64,000 nucleotides of DNA from Bacillota bacterium (lineage in GTDB: Bacteria; Bacillota; Clostridia; Lachnospirales; Lachnospiraceae). Every line of letters starts with the position of its first letter. The stretch's first letter is position 1. The notes under the pieces were generated by a model. The model was not told where the DNA came from and made no database searches. It saw only the letters and a program-made list of their open reading frames with translations. The stretch is taken from the NCBI GenBank assembly GCA_023442465.1, contig JAEZZQ010000044.1:26324-90323 (forward strand), written 5' to 3'. The translations under genes and the position numbers were made by a program. Of this stretch, positions 44,201-52,092 are shown piece by piece.

Positions 44201-44350
44201 AGGATATAATATATTCCCCGTCGCCAATCATGGAGTAGCATAGCCGGGAAAATCAGTCAAGGGCTTGCCGCCATAGGCGGTGCTACGCACCCTTGACGGA
44301 TTTCTCCCGGTTATGCTTTAAGCAGTCAAGCGACGGGGATATATATTCCT
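44201..44350. repeat. 150-bp nested palindrome, unassigned structured element
   Basis: Three stems nest inside each other. The outer stem pairs 44201-44224 with 44330-44350 (ATATATTCCCCGTCGC / GCGACGGGGATATATAT). The middle stem pairs 44237-44254 with 44298-44318 (GCATAGCCGGGA / TCTCCCGGTTATGC). The inner stem pairs GTCAAGGG (44256-44263) with CCCTTGAC (44290-44297) and contains CCGCC-ATA-GGCGG. It carries no ORF. Candidates are a single-strand replication origin, a transfer or partition site, or a structured RNA. A shorter hairpin CCCTTTCCA / TGGAAAGGG follows at 44361-44382. Confidence 0.7.
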
Positions 44351-44433
44351 TTGAGCCGCGCCCTTTCCATGAGTGGAAAGGGCGGGGGGATAGGTTGACC
44401 AATTAACGCAACATGAACGGAGGTGCTTATAAA

Positions 44434-44787
44434 ATGAAACGACCTTTAGCATATATTACTGCCGCATGGAGTGGCGATTATAATGCTGATACTCAACAGG
44501 CGATACAGTATTGCAGGGCGGTCTATGAAGCCGGGTTTTCCCCGCACTGTCCTTTTCTCTATCTCTCGCTGTTTTTAAATCATGCAATCCCGGAAGAACA
44601 CAAAAGCGGTATTGATATGGGGCGTGATATGCTTCGCCGTTCCCATGTGCTTGTCGTATGTGGGGATAGGGTGGATGAAATTGTTAAAAACGATATTGCC
44701 ATTGCGGGACGGCTGAACATCACGGCAACTACCCTTGATGGGATTTTGACTGTGAAAACACAGGGCCGTGAAAACTCCCATGATTGA
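44434..44787 (+). CDS. DUF4406/DUF7768-like protein
   Basis: 117 aa with a Rossmann-like deoxyribosyltransferase-type fold: PLAYITAAWSGDYNADTQQA at the N-terminus, AGFSPHCPFLYLS in the middle and SHVLVVCGDRVDEIVKNDI. Such proteins are common on Tn1549-like elements; no activity is established. ATG 44434 follows GGAGG by 10 bases. It overlaps the ArdA gene start by a few bases, so the two are co-translated. Confidence 0.8.
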   Translation: MKRPLAYITAAWSGDYNADTQQAIQYCRAVYEAGFSPHCPFLYLSLFLNHAIPEEHKSGIDMGRDMLRRSHVLVVCGDRVDEIVKNDIAIAGRLNITATTLDGILTVKTQGRENSHD

Positions 44788-45484
44788 AGCCTATATTACT
44801 AATCTTGGCAGATACAATGAGGGGTATTTAATCAGTGAACCCCTGGAATTTCCCACTACCACCGAGGAAGTGCAAGCCCTTTTGAAACAAATTGGTGTTG
44901 ATGGGGTAAGGTATGAGAGTTACTTCATCACGGAATATAAAACCGATATTCCCGGCCTGCATGAATATTTAGGTCAGTACGAAAGCATTGACGAGTTGAA
45001 TTATCTGGCTTCTCTGCTTGACGATTTGGAGGAATGGGAACGGGAAAAGTTTGCCGCCGCTGTGGACTTAGGGGAACATAACAGCGTCAGGGAGTTAATC
45101 AACCTTGCTCAAAACTTGGAGTGCTACGAATTTTACCCCGGTGTAAAAAATGAGGAGGATTTGGGCCGGTACTTGATTGATGAATTGGGGTGGGAGCATA
45201 TCCCGGAATCCCTTGTAGATTATTTTGATTACGAAGCATACGGAAGTGATTTTGCTACAAATGAGGGCGGCGACTTTTACAAAAGTGGCTATGTTTCCAG
45301 AAACGATGTTCTGTTTGTTGAGCATTACAGCGGAAACGATGATTTGCCGGAAGAACACCGTATTTTTGCCTATCCCGAACCGGAAAAATCTATTAAAAAA
45401 ACACTGGAAACCTATCAACAGACAATAAGCAAAAGCACCCCTGCCGCCCATGAACGCCCCCACCCTGCCAGTGCGGAGCGTTAG
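44780..45484 (+). CDS. ardA: Antirestriction protein ArdA
   Basis: About 234 aa, strongly acidic (DNA mimic). Family signatures are MIEAYITNLGRYNEGYL at the N-terminus, DIPGLHEYLGQYESIDELNYLASLL in the middle and YFDYEAYGSDFA near the C-terminus. It binds type I restriction enzymes and protects incoming element DNA during conjugation. I prefer ATG 44780; a GTG at 44768 is also possible. The C-terminal tail HERPHPASAER ends directly before palindrome copy 3 and has a counterpart in three other genes of the element. Confidence 0.92.
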   Translation: MIEAYITNLGRYNEGYLISEPLEFPTTTEEVQALLKQIGVDGVRYESYFITEYKTDIPGLHEYLGQYESIDELNYLASLLDDLEEWEREKFAAAVDLGEHNSVRELINLAQNLECYEFYPGVKNEEDLGRYLIDELGWEHIPESLVDYFDYEAYGSDFATNEGGDFYKSGYVSRNDVLFVEHYSGNDDLPEEHRIFAYPEPEKSIKKTLETYQQTISKSTPAAHERPHPASAER

Positions 45485-45489
45485 AACCA

Positions 45490-45512
45490 CTTCGGGTCAA
45501 TTTGGCCCGAAG
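45490..45512. repeat. ICE palindrome copy 3
   Basis: Core TCAATTTGG, one base from the common form. Five bases after the ArdA stop, and 4 bases before GGAAAGGAGG of the next gene. Confidence 0.9.
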
Positions 45513-45532
45513 TCTGGAAAGGAGGAAAACCA

Positions 45533-46330
45533 ATGGCAAAAAAGAACCCCGTCAACGAACCGATTGCAGAAAACGAGTACGTCAAGGAACTTTTGGCAAT
45601 CCTGCGGGAAAACAATGCCCCATCTACAAATGACTTTCTTGCTATGCTTCAGCAAGTAAGCACAATGGAACGTCAGCTTGACACCGCTGTAAAAGAACTT
45701 GCCGCCATGCGCCAGCAACTTCAAGCGGTGCAGGAACAGAACCACCCTGTAAAATCCACCATGCAAAAGGCGGTTATCTCCATGCAGGGGCAGGTACTCG
45801 ACCTGCGGGAACGGCTTGCCGGGCTAAAGCAGAATATCATAGACGGATGTAAAAATGCCCTTGCTGCCTTTAGAGAAAAGGGCATTTCCGCATTGGATAA
45901 TGTAGCCCGGTTTTTCAAGGTACGCCCCATGTTGGAATCCATGCGGGATAACTTAGACAGCAATATCCGTTCCAATGATAAGACTATCGCCAAAATAGAA
46001 GCCATCAGCACCGAATACCACGAAGCCGGGAGGCACTTGAAAAACATAGGCTGGGCTATGCTTGGAAAGGAATCCATACAGAAAGCACAGCCACCGGGTA
46101 AGGTAGCTGCTGTCATATCAGCCCCGTTCCGGGCCGAGCGTTCCCACCTTGCCGACATGAAAAAGAGTGTGGAAAAAGCCATCGGCTCAATGATCCGGCT
46201 TGAAGAACGGGCGGCAGAGAAAAAGCCGTCAATCCGGGATGCCCTTAATACCCATAGTCAAAAGGCGGCAAAGGAAACAAAAGACGCTCCTACCGCAGAG
46301 CGGCCCCGCCCTGTCAGTGCGGAGAGGTAG
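45533..46330 (+). CDS. DUF6674-like coiled-coil ICE protein
   Basis: 265 aa, largely helical: heptad-rich region about 40-75 (MERQLDTAVKELAAMRQQLQAV), a central helical part (ALAAFREKGISALDNVARFF), then further helices. No enzymatic motif and no membrane segment. The family is restricted to Tn1549-like elements, and its role is unknown; a cytoplasmic accessory of transfer is possible. The C-terminus AERPRPVSAER closely resembles the ArdA tail and again stops just before a palindrome copy. Strong AAAGGAGG. Confidence 0.75.
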   Translation: MAKKNPVNEPIAENEYVKELLAILRENNAPSTNDFLAMLQQVSTMERQLDTAVKELAAMRQQLQAVQEQNHPVKSTMQKAVISMQGQVLDLRERLAGLKQNIIDGCKNALAAFREKGISALDNVARFFKVRPMLESMRDNLDSNIRSNDKTIAKIEAISTEYHEAGRHLKNIGWAMLGKESIQKAQPPGKVAAVISAPFRAERSHLADMKKSVEKAIGSMIRLEERAAEKKPSIRDALNTHSQKAAKETKDAPTAERPRPVSAER

Positions 46331-46334
46331 CCCA

Positions 46335-46357
46335 CTTCGGGCCAACTTGGCCCGAAG
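46335..46357. repeat. ICE palindrome copy 4
   Basis: Core CCAACTTGG, making a perfect palindrome around a single central C. Four bases after the preceding stop. Confidence 0.9.
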
Positions 46358-46405
46358 CCCTCCCTCTTGTATTATTGCTACATTTGGCAGGAAAGGAGGT
46401 TTTAT

Positions 46406-46879
46406 ATGCAGGAGGATATAGAACGCAGGACGGTTGCCCTATCGGTCAATGCTTCAAAGCTGACAGGCCGGGCATTGGCAAAGGTTTTGGCGGCAGCACT
46501 TGAACAAATGCAGAAAGGGTATCAAAAGCGGCAAATCCCACAGGGCAGGCAAAGCGTGAAAAAGCTGATGAACCACGGTGTTTCTACAAACAGCCTTGAC
46601 CTTTCGGGGGATACAAAGTTATTTGACTGTGTAGCCCGGAAATACAATGTAGATTATGCCTTTCATAAAACCGGACCGGATAAATACCTACTGTTTTTCA
46701 AAGCCGGGCAAGCTGACGCTATTACGGCCTGTTTTGGCGAATATACAAAACTGGTAATGAGCCGGGGCAAACACAAACGCCCCTCTATCCTGCAACAGCT
46801 TAAACAGTTTACGGAGAAAGAGCATTCAAAGCCCCGTCAACAGGAACGAAAAAGGGAGGCGGTGCGGAATGAACGATAA
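46406..46879 (+). CDS. PcfB family protein (DUF3801)
   Basis: 157 aa. Typical of the family are the N-terminal VALSVNASKLTGRALAKVLAAAL, the central GRQSVKKLMNHG and the C-terminal VDYAFHKTGPDKYLLFFKAGQADAI. PcfB-like proteins are encoded next to the coupling protein in Gram-positive conjugation modules and are thought to help recruit the relaxosome. The stop overlaps the VirD4 start by 11 bases, supporting a shared transcript. AAGGAGG 6 bases before ATG. The Lys/Arg-rich tail is probably disordered. Confidence 0.85.
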   Translation: MQEDIERRTVALSVNASKLTGRALAKVLAAALEQMQKGYQKRQIPQGRQSVKKLMNHGVSTNSLDLSGDTKLFDCVARKYNVDYAFHKTGPDKYLLFFKAGQADAITACFGEYTKLVMSRGKHKRPSILQQLKQFTEKEHSKPRQQERKREAVRNER

Positions 46880-48707
46880 AATCAGAAAGTATCTTATCCC
46901 CAATCTTCCCTATCTGTTCGTACTTTGGTTCTTTCTGAAACTTGGCACAGCCTACCGCATGGCTCCCGGTGCAGACTTTGGCAATAAGCTGATAGGAATG
47001 GTCAAAACCCTAGGCCCGGTGTTTGAAATCATGGCACCGGGCCTTGTGCTGTCCGATTGGCTTGTCGGTCTTGCCGGGGCGGTCATTATCCGGCTGATTG
47101 TATGGAACAAGGTAAAAAAAGCAAAAAAATTCAGAAAGGATGTGGAATATGGCTCGGCCCGGTGGGGAACGGAAAAGGACATAAAGCCCTTTATCGACCC
47201 GAAATTTCAAAACAACGTGATACTCACAGGCACAGAGTTTCTTACCATGAACACCCGGCCAAAAAAACCCGCAAACGCCCGAAACCTTAATTGCTGTGTT
47301 ATCGGCTCCAGTGGAAGCGGCAAAACCCGCTTTTGGCTGACCCCGAATCTGCTTCAAGCACATAGCAGCTATGTTGTGGTAGACCCAAAGGGCGGAATCT
47401 TAGGGCAGGTGGGCGCTTTTCTTTCTGCAAAGGCGCAGGGGTATAAAGTAAAGGTGTTCAATAGCGTGGATTTTTCAAAATCCATGCACTACAATCCGCT
47501 TTCCTATATCAAAACGGAAAGTGACATTTTGAAGTTTGTAAACGCTCTGATTGAAAACACAAAGGGCGATGGCAAGGAGGGCGACCCCTTTTGGACAAAG
47601 GCGGAAACTCTCCTTTATTGCGCCTTAATCGGCTATATCGTCTTTGAGGGGCCGGAAGAAGAACGCAATATCAATACTCTGGTGGATATGCTTAACAGCA
47701 TGGAAACAAGGGAAGATGATGAAAATTTCAAAAATGCCGTGGACTATATGTTTATTGGCTTGGAGAAGCGCAACCCCAACCACTTTGCTGTCCGTCAGTA
47801 TAAGAAGTACAAACTCGCCAGTGGAAAAACTTCAAAGAGTATCCTTATCTCCTGCGGGGCCAGATTGGCCCCGTTTGACATTGGCCAGCTTCGGGAGATT
47901 ATGAGTTATGATGAAATGGAACTTGACCGCATGGGCGACAGGAAAACCGCAACTTTTTTTATCATCAGCGACACGGACACCACCTATAACTTCATTGTAG
48001 CCCTTGCCTTTTCGCAAATGTTCAATCTTTTGTGTGAACGGGCAGACACGGTACATGGAGGCAGATTGCCCCATCATGTGCGGGTGCTATGGGACGAGGC
48101 CGCCAACACGGGGCAGGTTCCACAGCTTGAAAAACTTTGTGCGGTCATTCGCTCACGGGAGATTTCCCTGTGCCTGTTTTTACAGGCGCAGAGCCAGTTG
48201 AAAGCCCTATATAAAGACCATGCGGAAACCATTATGGGCAATATGGATTCTGTTATTTTTCTCGGCGGGCGGGAACATTCCACTATCAAAGAACTTTCGG
48301 AGGTCTTGGGAAAAGAAACAATCTCCATGCAGACGGAAAGCCGGACACGGGGCCAGTCGGAAAGCTACGGACAGAATATGCAGCGGCTTGGCAAGGAACT
48401 AATGACAATGGACGAATTGACCACCATGCCGGGGGATAAGTGTATCTTACAGCTTCGTGGCCTGCGTCCTTTCCTCTCTCCCAAATATGACCTAAAAAAG
48501 CACCCCAATTATCGATTTACCGCCGAAGCCGATAAGCGTAACACGTTTGACACTTCAAAACTGGTAAACCGCCGCATAAAAAGGCTCAATCCCAATGAGC
48601 AATATACCGTTTACGAAGTAGATGCTACCGAGGAAACCACCGTCATGGACGAGAACGAGGACATTCTCAACTATGATGATGTGGACGATCCCGAAGCGTT
48701 TGCATAA
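46869..48707 (+). CDS. VirD4/TraG type IV coupling protein
   Basis: 612 aa. Two N-terminal membrane helices (about 10-30 and 60-80), then a RecA-like ATPase: Walker A GSSGSGKTR, Walker B VRVLWDEAANTGQ, and the conserved YVVVDPKGGILGQ and FLQAQSQLKALY segments. It brings the relaxase-DNA complex to the mating channel. It is the CD1115-like member of Tn1549-type elements. The stop codon is directly followed by palindrome copy 5 and then the inserted defence-like cargo on the opposite strand. Confidence 0.95.
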   Translation: MNDKIRKYLIPNLPYLFVLWFFLKLGTAYRMAPGADFGNKLIGMVKTLGPVFEIMAPGLVLSDWLVGLAGAVIIRLIVWNKVKKAKKFRKDVEYGSARWGTEKDIKPFIDPKFQNNVILTGTEFLTMNTRPKKPANARNLNCCVIGSSGSGKTRFWLTPNLLQAHSSYVVVDPKGGILGQVGAFLSAKAQGYKVKVFNSVDFSKSMHYNPLSYIKTESDILKFVNALIENTKGDGKEGDPFWTKAETLLYCALIGYIVFEGPEEERNINTLVDMLNSMETREDDENFKNAVDYMFIGLEKRNPNHFAVRQYKKYKLASGKTSKSILISCGARLAPFDIGQLREIMSYDEMELDRMGDRKTATFFIISDTDTTYNFIVALAFSQMFNLLCERADTVHGGRLPHHVRVLWDEAANTGQVPQLEKLCAVIRSREISLCLFLQAQSQLKALYKDHAETIMGNMDSVIFLGGREHSTIKELSEVLGKETISMQTESRTRGQSESYGQNMQRLGKELMTMDELTTMPGDKCILQLRGLRPFLSPKYDLKKHPNYRFTAEADKRNTFDTSKLVNRRIKRLNPNEQYTVYEVDATEETTVMDENEDILNYDDVDDPEAFA

Positions 48708-48730
48708 CTTCGGGTCAACTTGGCCCGAAG
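48708..48730. repeat. ICE palindrome copy 5, left flank of cargo
   Basis: Identical to copies 1, 2, 6, 16 and 17. Starts on the base after the virD4 stop, at the left edge of the TIR/caspase module. Confidence 0.9.
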
Positions 48731-48734
48731 TAGA

Positions 48735-48768
48735 AATCACCCGCCAGATTCACATCTGACGGGTGATT
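48735..48768. terminator. Hairpin at the virD4/TIR junction
   Basis: AATCACCCGcCAGAT (48735-48749) pairs with ATCTGaCGGGTGATT (48754-48768) with one mismatch. Convergent genes end on both sides, so a bidirectional terminator is likely, although T-runs are short. Confidence 0.6.
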
Positions 48769-48807
48769 ATGAATACAATGCAAAGTTCCACAGATAATAG
48801 GAATTTC

Positions 48808-49188
48808 TTATGTATTTAGATTAATCCATGTTTCTAGCGAATCTTTTCTTTTAGAAACAACAGTTATGCCTAATGCTGAAATATCGGTACTGGTGTTATC
48901 AGTAACTCTGACTGCGACTACAGGTTTTCCAATACTAATTGCAAATTTTATTTCCTCAATTGACATTCCATAGTTATTTGCTGGTCGGTTTGAACAAATT
49001 ACTACGCTAGCATACCTAATTTGTTTTTGAATCTGTGGGTCGACGTTGAACCTTTTATCAACGCTATCAAATGGCGAACTGCTTGGTACTGAATAATCCC
49101 TAACCTTGAATTTCGTACGATCCAATAGGGCACTAATTTCAGAATAGTCGTTATTATTCCAACGATGTGGTATAAATACATTAATCAT
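48808..49188 (-). CDS. TIR-like (MTH538/DUF1863 type) protein, Thoeris ThsB-like
   Basis: 126 aa, a single small Rossmann-like TIR domain: VFIPHRWNNNDYSEIS (strand A and BB-loop region), FKVRDYSVPSSSPFD, YASVVICSNRPANNYGMS, then IEEIKFAISIGKPVVAVRV, where E79 corresponds to the catalytic Glu of NADase TIRs. Such proteins make cyclic ADP-ribose-type signals in Thoeris defence. GGAGG 7 bases before ATG. It is 21 bases downstream of a caspase-like gene on the same strand, opposite to all surrounding ICE genes, and AT-rich compared with them, so it is imported cargo. No membrane segment. Confidence 0.8.
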   Translation of the reverse strand: MINVFIPHRWNNNDYSEISALLDRTKFKVRDYSVPSSSPFDSVDKRFNVDPQIQKQIRYASVVICSNRPANNYGMSIEEIKFAISIGKPVVAVRVTDNTSTDISALGITVVSKRKDSLETWINLNT

Positions 49189-49209
49189 TACTTTTCCTCC
49201 TAATGAATA

Positions 49210-50167
49210 TTAAAATCTTGTATCCTTAGATAATTTCCAATAATGTAACCCAAGAGCCGTTAATTTACAAGACTTACTTTTCATAGCTGCAAAATACATA
49301 TAATCTTCATCTACCGGTTCAACAAGGCCAACACTTTGGAATAATTGAAGTTCCTTAAATATATTTACATTTTCTTCTTTTGAGTATGGCTCAATAACTT
49401 CATGTTGGATACTTGGATTATTAGTAAATTCAAATGATGGATCTAATTCAAATTTATCACTTGGGGAATCAAAGTACTGACCCAGCTTACGTAAAACATT
49501 TTTAGGAACCCTAGGTTCTATATCACGAATTGAAAGAAATTGTGATATATTTGTTTTAAAAACTGGTCGTTGCTGCCATACCCCAAGCGACTGATCAATA
49601 AATGCGTATATGCCTGCCGGTGTTATTCTTCCAGTTATGTCAGCCGCGCTTCCTCTTAAACCTTGCAAAAATAAACTTGTGAAAAGACCTTGACCATTAC
49701 TTTCCATAGACACTTCGTCCCGATTACTAGCTGTCATTATAGTAATGCCTTCACCAAGAATAGATTCAGCACTTTGTGTAACGGAAGACTCTCCTAATTT
49801 TCCAGAAAAGCAACAATCTAAAATGATTATTTTATTTTTACATTTTGAACGATTTGCGCACCCTAGAACATCAGTCATAGATACGCCTAAATCTCTACCC
49901 CGATAATCAGGAGTTACAAGGTGTCCGTACTCACTTCCGTGACCTGAAAAATACAATAATGAAGCATCAGCATCACCAGCAAATAATTTTTCAATTAAGT
50001 CCAGAAATTCAGCTTTTGTCTGCACATTAAGATTCAAAAAAACGTCAAAATTTGGCGAGCCATCTCCATTTGTTTTTAATAACTCAGCGACAGCGTTGGC
50101 ATCATTTACACATCCATTTAGGGGCGCTGTTGGATAGTCATCAATGCCAATTATTAATGCTTTTTTC
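49210..50167 (-). CDS. Caspase-like (peptidase C14) effector protease
   Basis: About 319 aa; the start codon is TTG at 50169-50167 with GAGGTGA 5 bases upstream. N-terminal caspase fold: KALIIGIDDYPTAPLNGCVND, catalytic His77 in YFSGHGSEYGH, catalytic Cys120 in ILDCCFSG. The C-terminal part (about 225-319) has no recognised fold and ends in a winged-helix-like stretch (LFQSVGLVEPVDEDYMYF, KLTALGLHYWKL). That region could sense a nucleotide signal. Together with the TIR-like gene it matches the TIR-plus-caspase arrangement described as type IV Thoeris, where the TIR product switches on a suicidal protease. Assignment to that type is inference. Confidence 0.82.
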
Positions 50168-50241
50168 AAAAAATCACCTCACACTTCCATATTATTGCCA
50201 AATTATAATTTTCACCTAACCTATTAAGAAGTTCCTTATTC

Positions 50242-50275
50242 AACAACCACTTATTTTGCTTAGGTGGTTGTTTTC
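50242..50275. terminator. Hairpin upstream of the caspase-like gene
   Basis: CAACCAC (50244-50250) pairs with GTGGTTG (50264-50270), followed by TTTT on the plus strand. It lies 75 bases before the caspase start, so on the minus strand it would be in the promoter or leader; on the plus strand it could shield the cargo. Confidence 0.5.
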
Positions 50276-50324
50276 ATTATATACCAAAATTCCACACAAA
50301 ACAACGAGAAAAGAGGTGATTTTC

Positions 50325-50366
50325 ATGGTTCGTGCTCCCCCTAAACCCTGCTCAAACCGAATATAG
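50325..50366 (+). CDS. 13-aa mini-ORF before palindrome copy 6
   Basis: AAAGAGGTG, 6 bases, then ATG and MVRAPPKPCSNRI followed by TAG and at once a palindrome copy. The ribosome site is convincing, but so short a product may be a leader or the trimmed end of an older gene. Function unknown. Confidence 0.35.
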   Translation: MVRAPPKPCSNRI

Positions 50367-50368
50367 AA

Positions 50369-50391
50369 CTTCGGGTCAACTTGGCCCGAAG
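50369..50391. repeat. ICE palindrome copy 6, right flank of cargo
   Basis: Same 23-bp sequence as copy 5, so the TIR/caspase module lies between two identical direct copies. Two bases after the mini-ORF stop. Confidence 0.9.
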
Positions 50392-50395
50392 TGGA

Positions 50396-50419
50396 GCCGC
50401 CAGAAATGGCGGTTTTTTT
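50396..50419 (+). terminator. Rho-independent terminator before maff2
   Basis: GCCGCC (50396-50401), loop AGAAAT, GGCGG and seven T. It lies 40 bases before the Maff2 start, immediately after palindrome copy 6. It would stop transcripts coming from the left unless antiterminated. Confidence 0.85.
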
Positions 50420-50458
50420 GTACCCAAAAACAAAATGAAAATATGGAGGTATTTGATT

Positions 50459-50671
50459 ATGCAATTTTTTACGAGTGCAGTTACTACATTACAGACCCTT
50501 GTTGTCGCTCTTGGTGCGGGCCTTGCCGTATGGGGCGTTATCAATCTGCTTGAGGGCTACGGGTCAGATAACCCTGCGGCTAAGAGCCAGGGAATTAAAC
50601 AGTTGATGGCCGGAGGCGGTGTTATCCTGCTTGGAACCACTCTCGTTCCCCTGCTGTCTACTCTGTTTTAA
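50459..50671 (+). CDS. Maff2 family small membrane protein (VirB2-like)
   Basis: 70 aa with two hydrophobic helices (TTLQTLVVALGAGLAVWGVI and AGGGVILLGTTLVPLLS) separated by a polar loop EGYGSDNPAAKSQG. This is the Maff2 family of Tn1549-like elements, whose size and topology resemble pilin-like VirB2/TrbC subunits of type IV secretion channels. GGAGGT about 9 bases before ATG. It is followed after 11 bases by the VirB6-like gene. Confidence 0.88.
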   Translation: MQFFTSAVTTLQTLVVALGAGLAVWGVINLLEGYGSDNPAAKSQGIKQLMAGGGVILLGTTLVPLLSTLF

Positions 50672-50682
50672 GGTAAGCGCCT

Positions 50683-51549
50683 ATGGATTTTCTCACCGAC
50701 TGGATTAACGAATGGGTAAAAAATCTTCTGGTTGACGGTATCATGGGCAACCTGGAGGGAGTTTTCCTTGATGTAAACAACCGGGTCGGAGAGATTGCGA
50801 CACAAGTGGGAACCACCCCGGCGGCATGGCACGCCGGGGTGTTCTCCATGATACGTCAGCTTTCCGAAACGGTCGTCTTACCGATTGCGGGTATCGTCTT
50901 AACCTTTGTCATGTGTTATGAACTGATTCAGATGATAATTGACCGCAATAACCTACACGACATTGATACATGGATATTTTTCAAATGGATTTTCAAGACG
51001 TTCATTGCTGTAACCATACTCTCCAATACGTTCAACATCGTCATGGCAGTATTTGATGTGGCGCAGAACGTAGTGAGCAACGCTGGAGGGCTGATACAAG
51101 GCAGTACCAATGTAAGCGACGCTATGATGAACAGCCTTGAAACAACTTTGCAGGGCATGGAAATCGGCCCTCTGCTCGGCTTATGGCTTCAAACCATCAT
51201 TCTTGGATTTACCATGAAAGCTATAGGTATTGTAATTTTCATCATTGTGTATGGGCGTATGTTGGAAATCTATATGCTGTCCAGTCTGGCCCCTATCCCA
51301 ATGGCAACGGTAGTAAACCGGGAAATCGGCGGCATGGGGCAGAACTATTTTAAGTCCTTGTTGGCGGTTGGCTTTCAAGGCTTTTTGATTTTGGTATGCG
51401 TAGCGATCTATGCGGTGCTGATTCAAAGTGTTGCCACCAGTGGCGACCCTATCGGTGCGGTGTGGCAGGTCATGGGCTATACGGTACTGTTGTGTTTTAC
51501 CTTGTTCAAAACCGGAAGTCTTGCAAAATCCGTCTTTGGAGCGCATTAA
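50683..51549 (+). CDS. VirB6/TrbL-like conjugation channel protein
   Basis: 288 aa with about six membrane helices (LPIAGIVLTFVMCYELIQMI; IGIVIFIIVYGRMLEIYML; LLAVGFQGFLILVCVAIYAVL) and a short N-terminal amphipathic region (DWINEWVKNLLVDGI). It is the CD1112-like membrane channel component of Tn1549-type systems. It follows the Maff2 gene with an 11-base gap and is itself followed by palindrome copy 7. Confidence 0.88.
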   Translation: MDFLTDWINEWVKNLLVDGIMGNLEGVFLDVNNRVGEIATQVGTTPAAWHAGVFSMIRQLSETVVLPIAGIVLTFVMCYELIQMIIDRNNLHDIDTWIFFKWIFKTFIAVTILSNTFNIVMAVFDVAQNVVSNAGGLIQGSTNVSDAMMNSLETTLQGMEIGPLLGLWLQTIILGFTMKAIGIVIFIIVYGRMLEIYMLSSLAPIPMATVVNREIGGMGQNYFKSLLAVGFQGFLILVCVAIYAVLIQSVATSGDPIGAVWQVMGYTVLLCFTLFKTGSLAKSVFGAH

Positions 51550-51552
51550 GGA

Positions 51553-51575
51553 CTTCGGGCCAACTTGGCCCGAAG
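51553..51575. repeat. ICE palindrome copy 7
   Basis: Perfect form (core CCAACTTGG), 3 bases after a stop and 5 bases before GAAAGGAG. Confidence 0.9.
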
Positions 51576-51596
51576 TGAGAAAGGAGTCATTTCAAT

Positions 51597-52052
51597 ATGA
51601 ACGATGATAAAACCAATATCCCGCAGGAAGCGGAACAGGCGGCAATGCCGATGAAACTGGATGTTACTGCCCGGCCCATTGAGCCGAAAGGAAACCTTGT
51701 GGGGTTTGCCAACTTGAAAATCAATGACAGCTTTGTGATTGAGGATTTTAAGATATTGCAGAGCGACAAGGGCTTTTTTGTGGGTATGCCGAGCAAGCTG
51801 GATAAAAACAGTCCTACCGGCTATCGTGACACCGCAAAGCCTATCACAAAGGAATTTCGTGCAGAACTGACCGGGGCTGTGGTTGCGGCCTATCATGCAG
51901 AGATAGAGAAGCTAAAGGCCCGTGCCGCCGCTGTTCCCGAAAAGCAGTCTATCCCGGAGCAGCTTGCCGAGGGGAAAAAACAGGCGGCAAAGGATAACGC
52001 TGAACGTCCGGCTCCTGCAAAGGCCGGTAAAGCAAAAAATGCAGAACGCTAA
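51597..52052 (+). CDS. SpoVG family protein
   Basis: 151 aa. The SpoVG fold occupies about 20-100: LDVTARPIEPKGNLVGFANLKIND, VIEDFKILQSDKGFFVGMPS, then a helical tail. Chromosomal SpoVG is a DNA/RNA-binding regulator; element-borne copies are common, but their role is unknown. It ends with NAERPAPAKAGKAKNAER, another Ala-Glu-Arg tail placed directly before a palindrome copy. GAAAGGAG before the start. Confidence 0.88.
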   Translation: MNDDKTNIPQEAEQAAMPMKLDVTARPIEPKGNLVGFANLKINDSFVIEDFKILQSDKGFFVGMPSKLDKNSPTGYRDTAKPITKEFRAELTGAVVAAYHAEIEKLKARAAAVPEKQSIPEQLAEGKKQAAKDNAERPAPAKAGKAKNAER

Positions 52053-52075
52053 CTTCGGGCCATGTTGACCCGAAG
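52053..52075. repeat. ICE palindrome copy 8 (reverse orientation)
   Basis: Core CCATGTTGA, the reverse-complement class of the TCAAC-type copies. Begins on the base after the SpoVG-like stop and ends 2 bases before GGAAAGGAGG. Confidence 0.9.
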
Positions 52076-52092
52076 TGGAAAGGAGGATTTTC

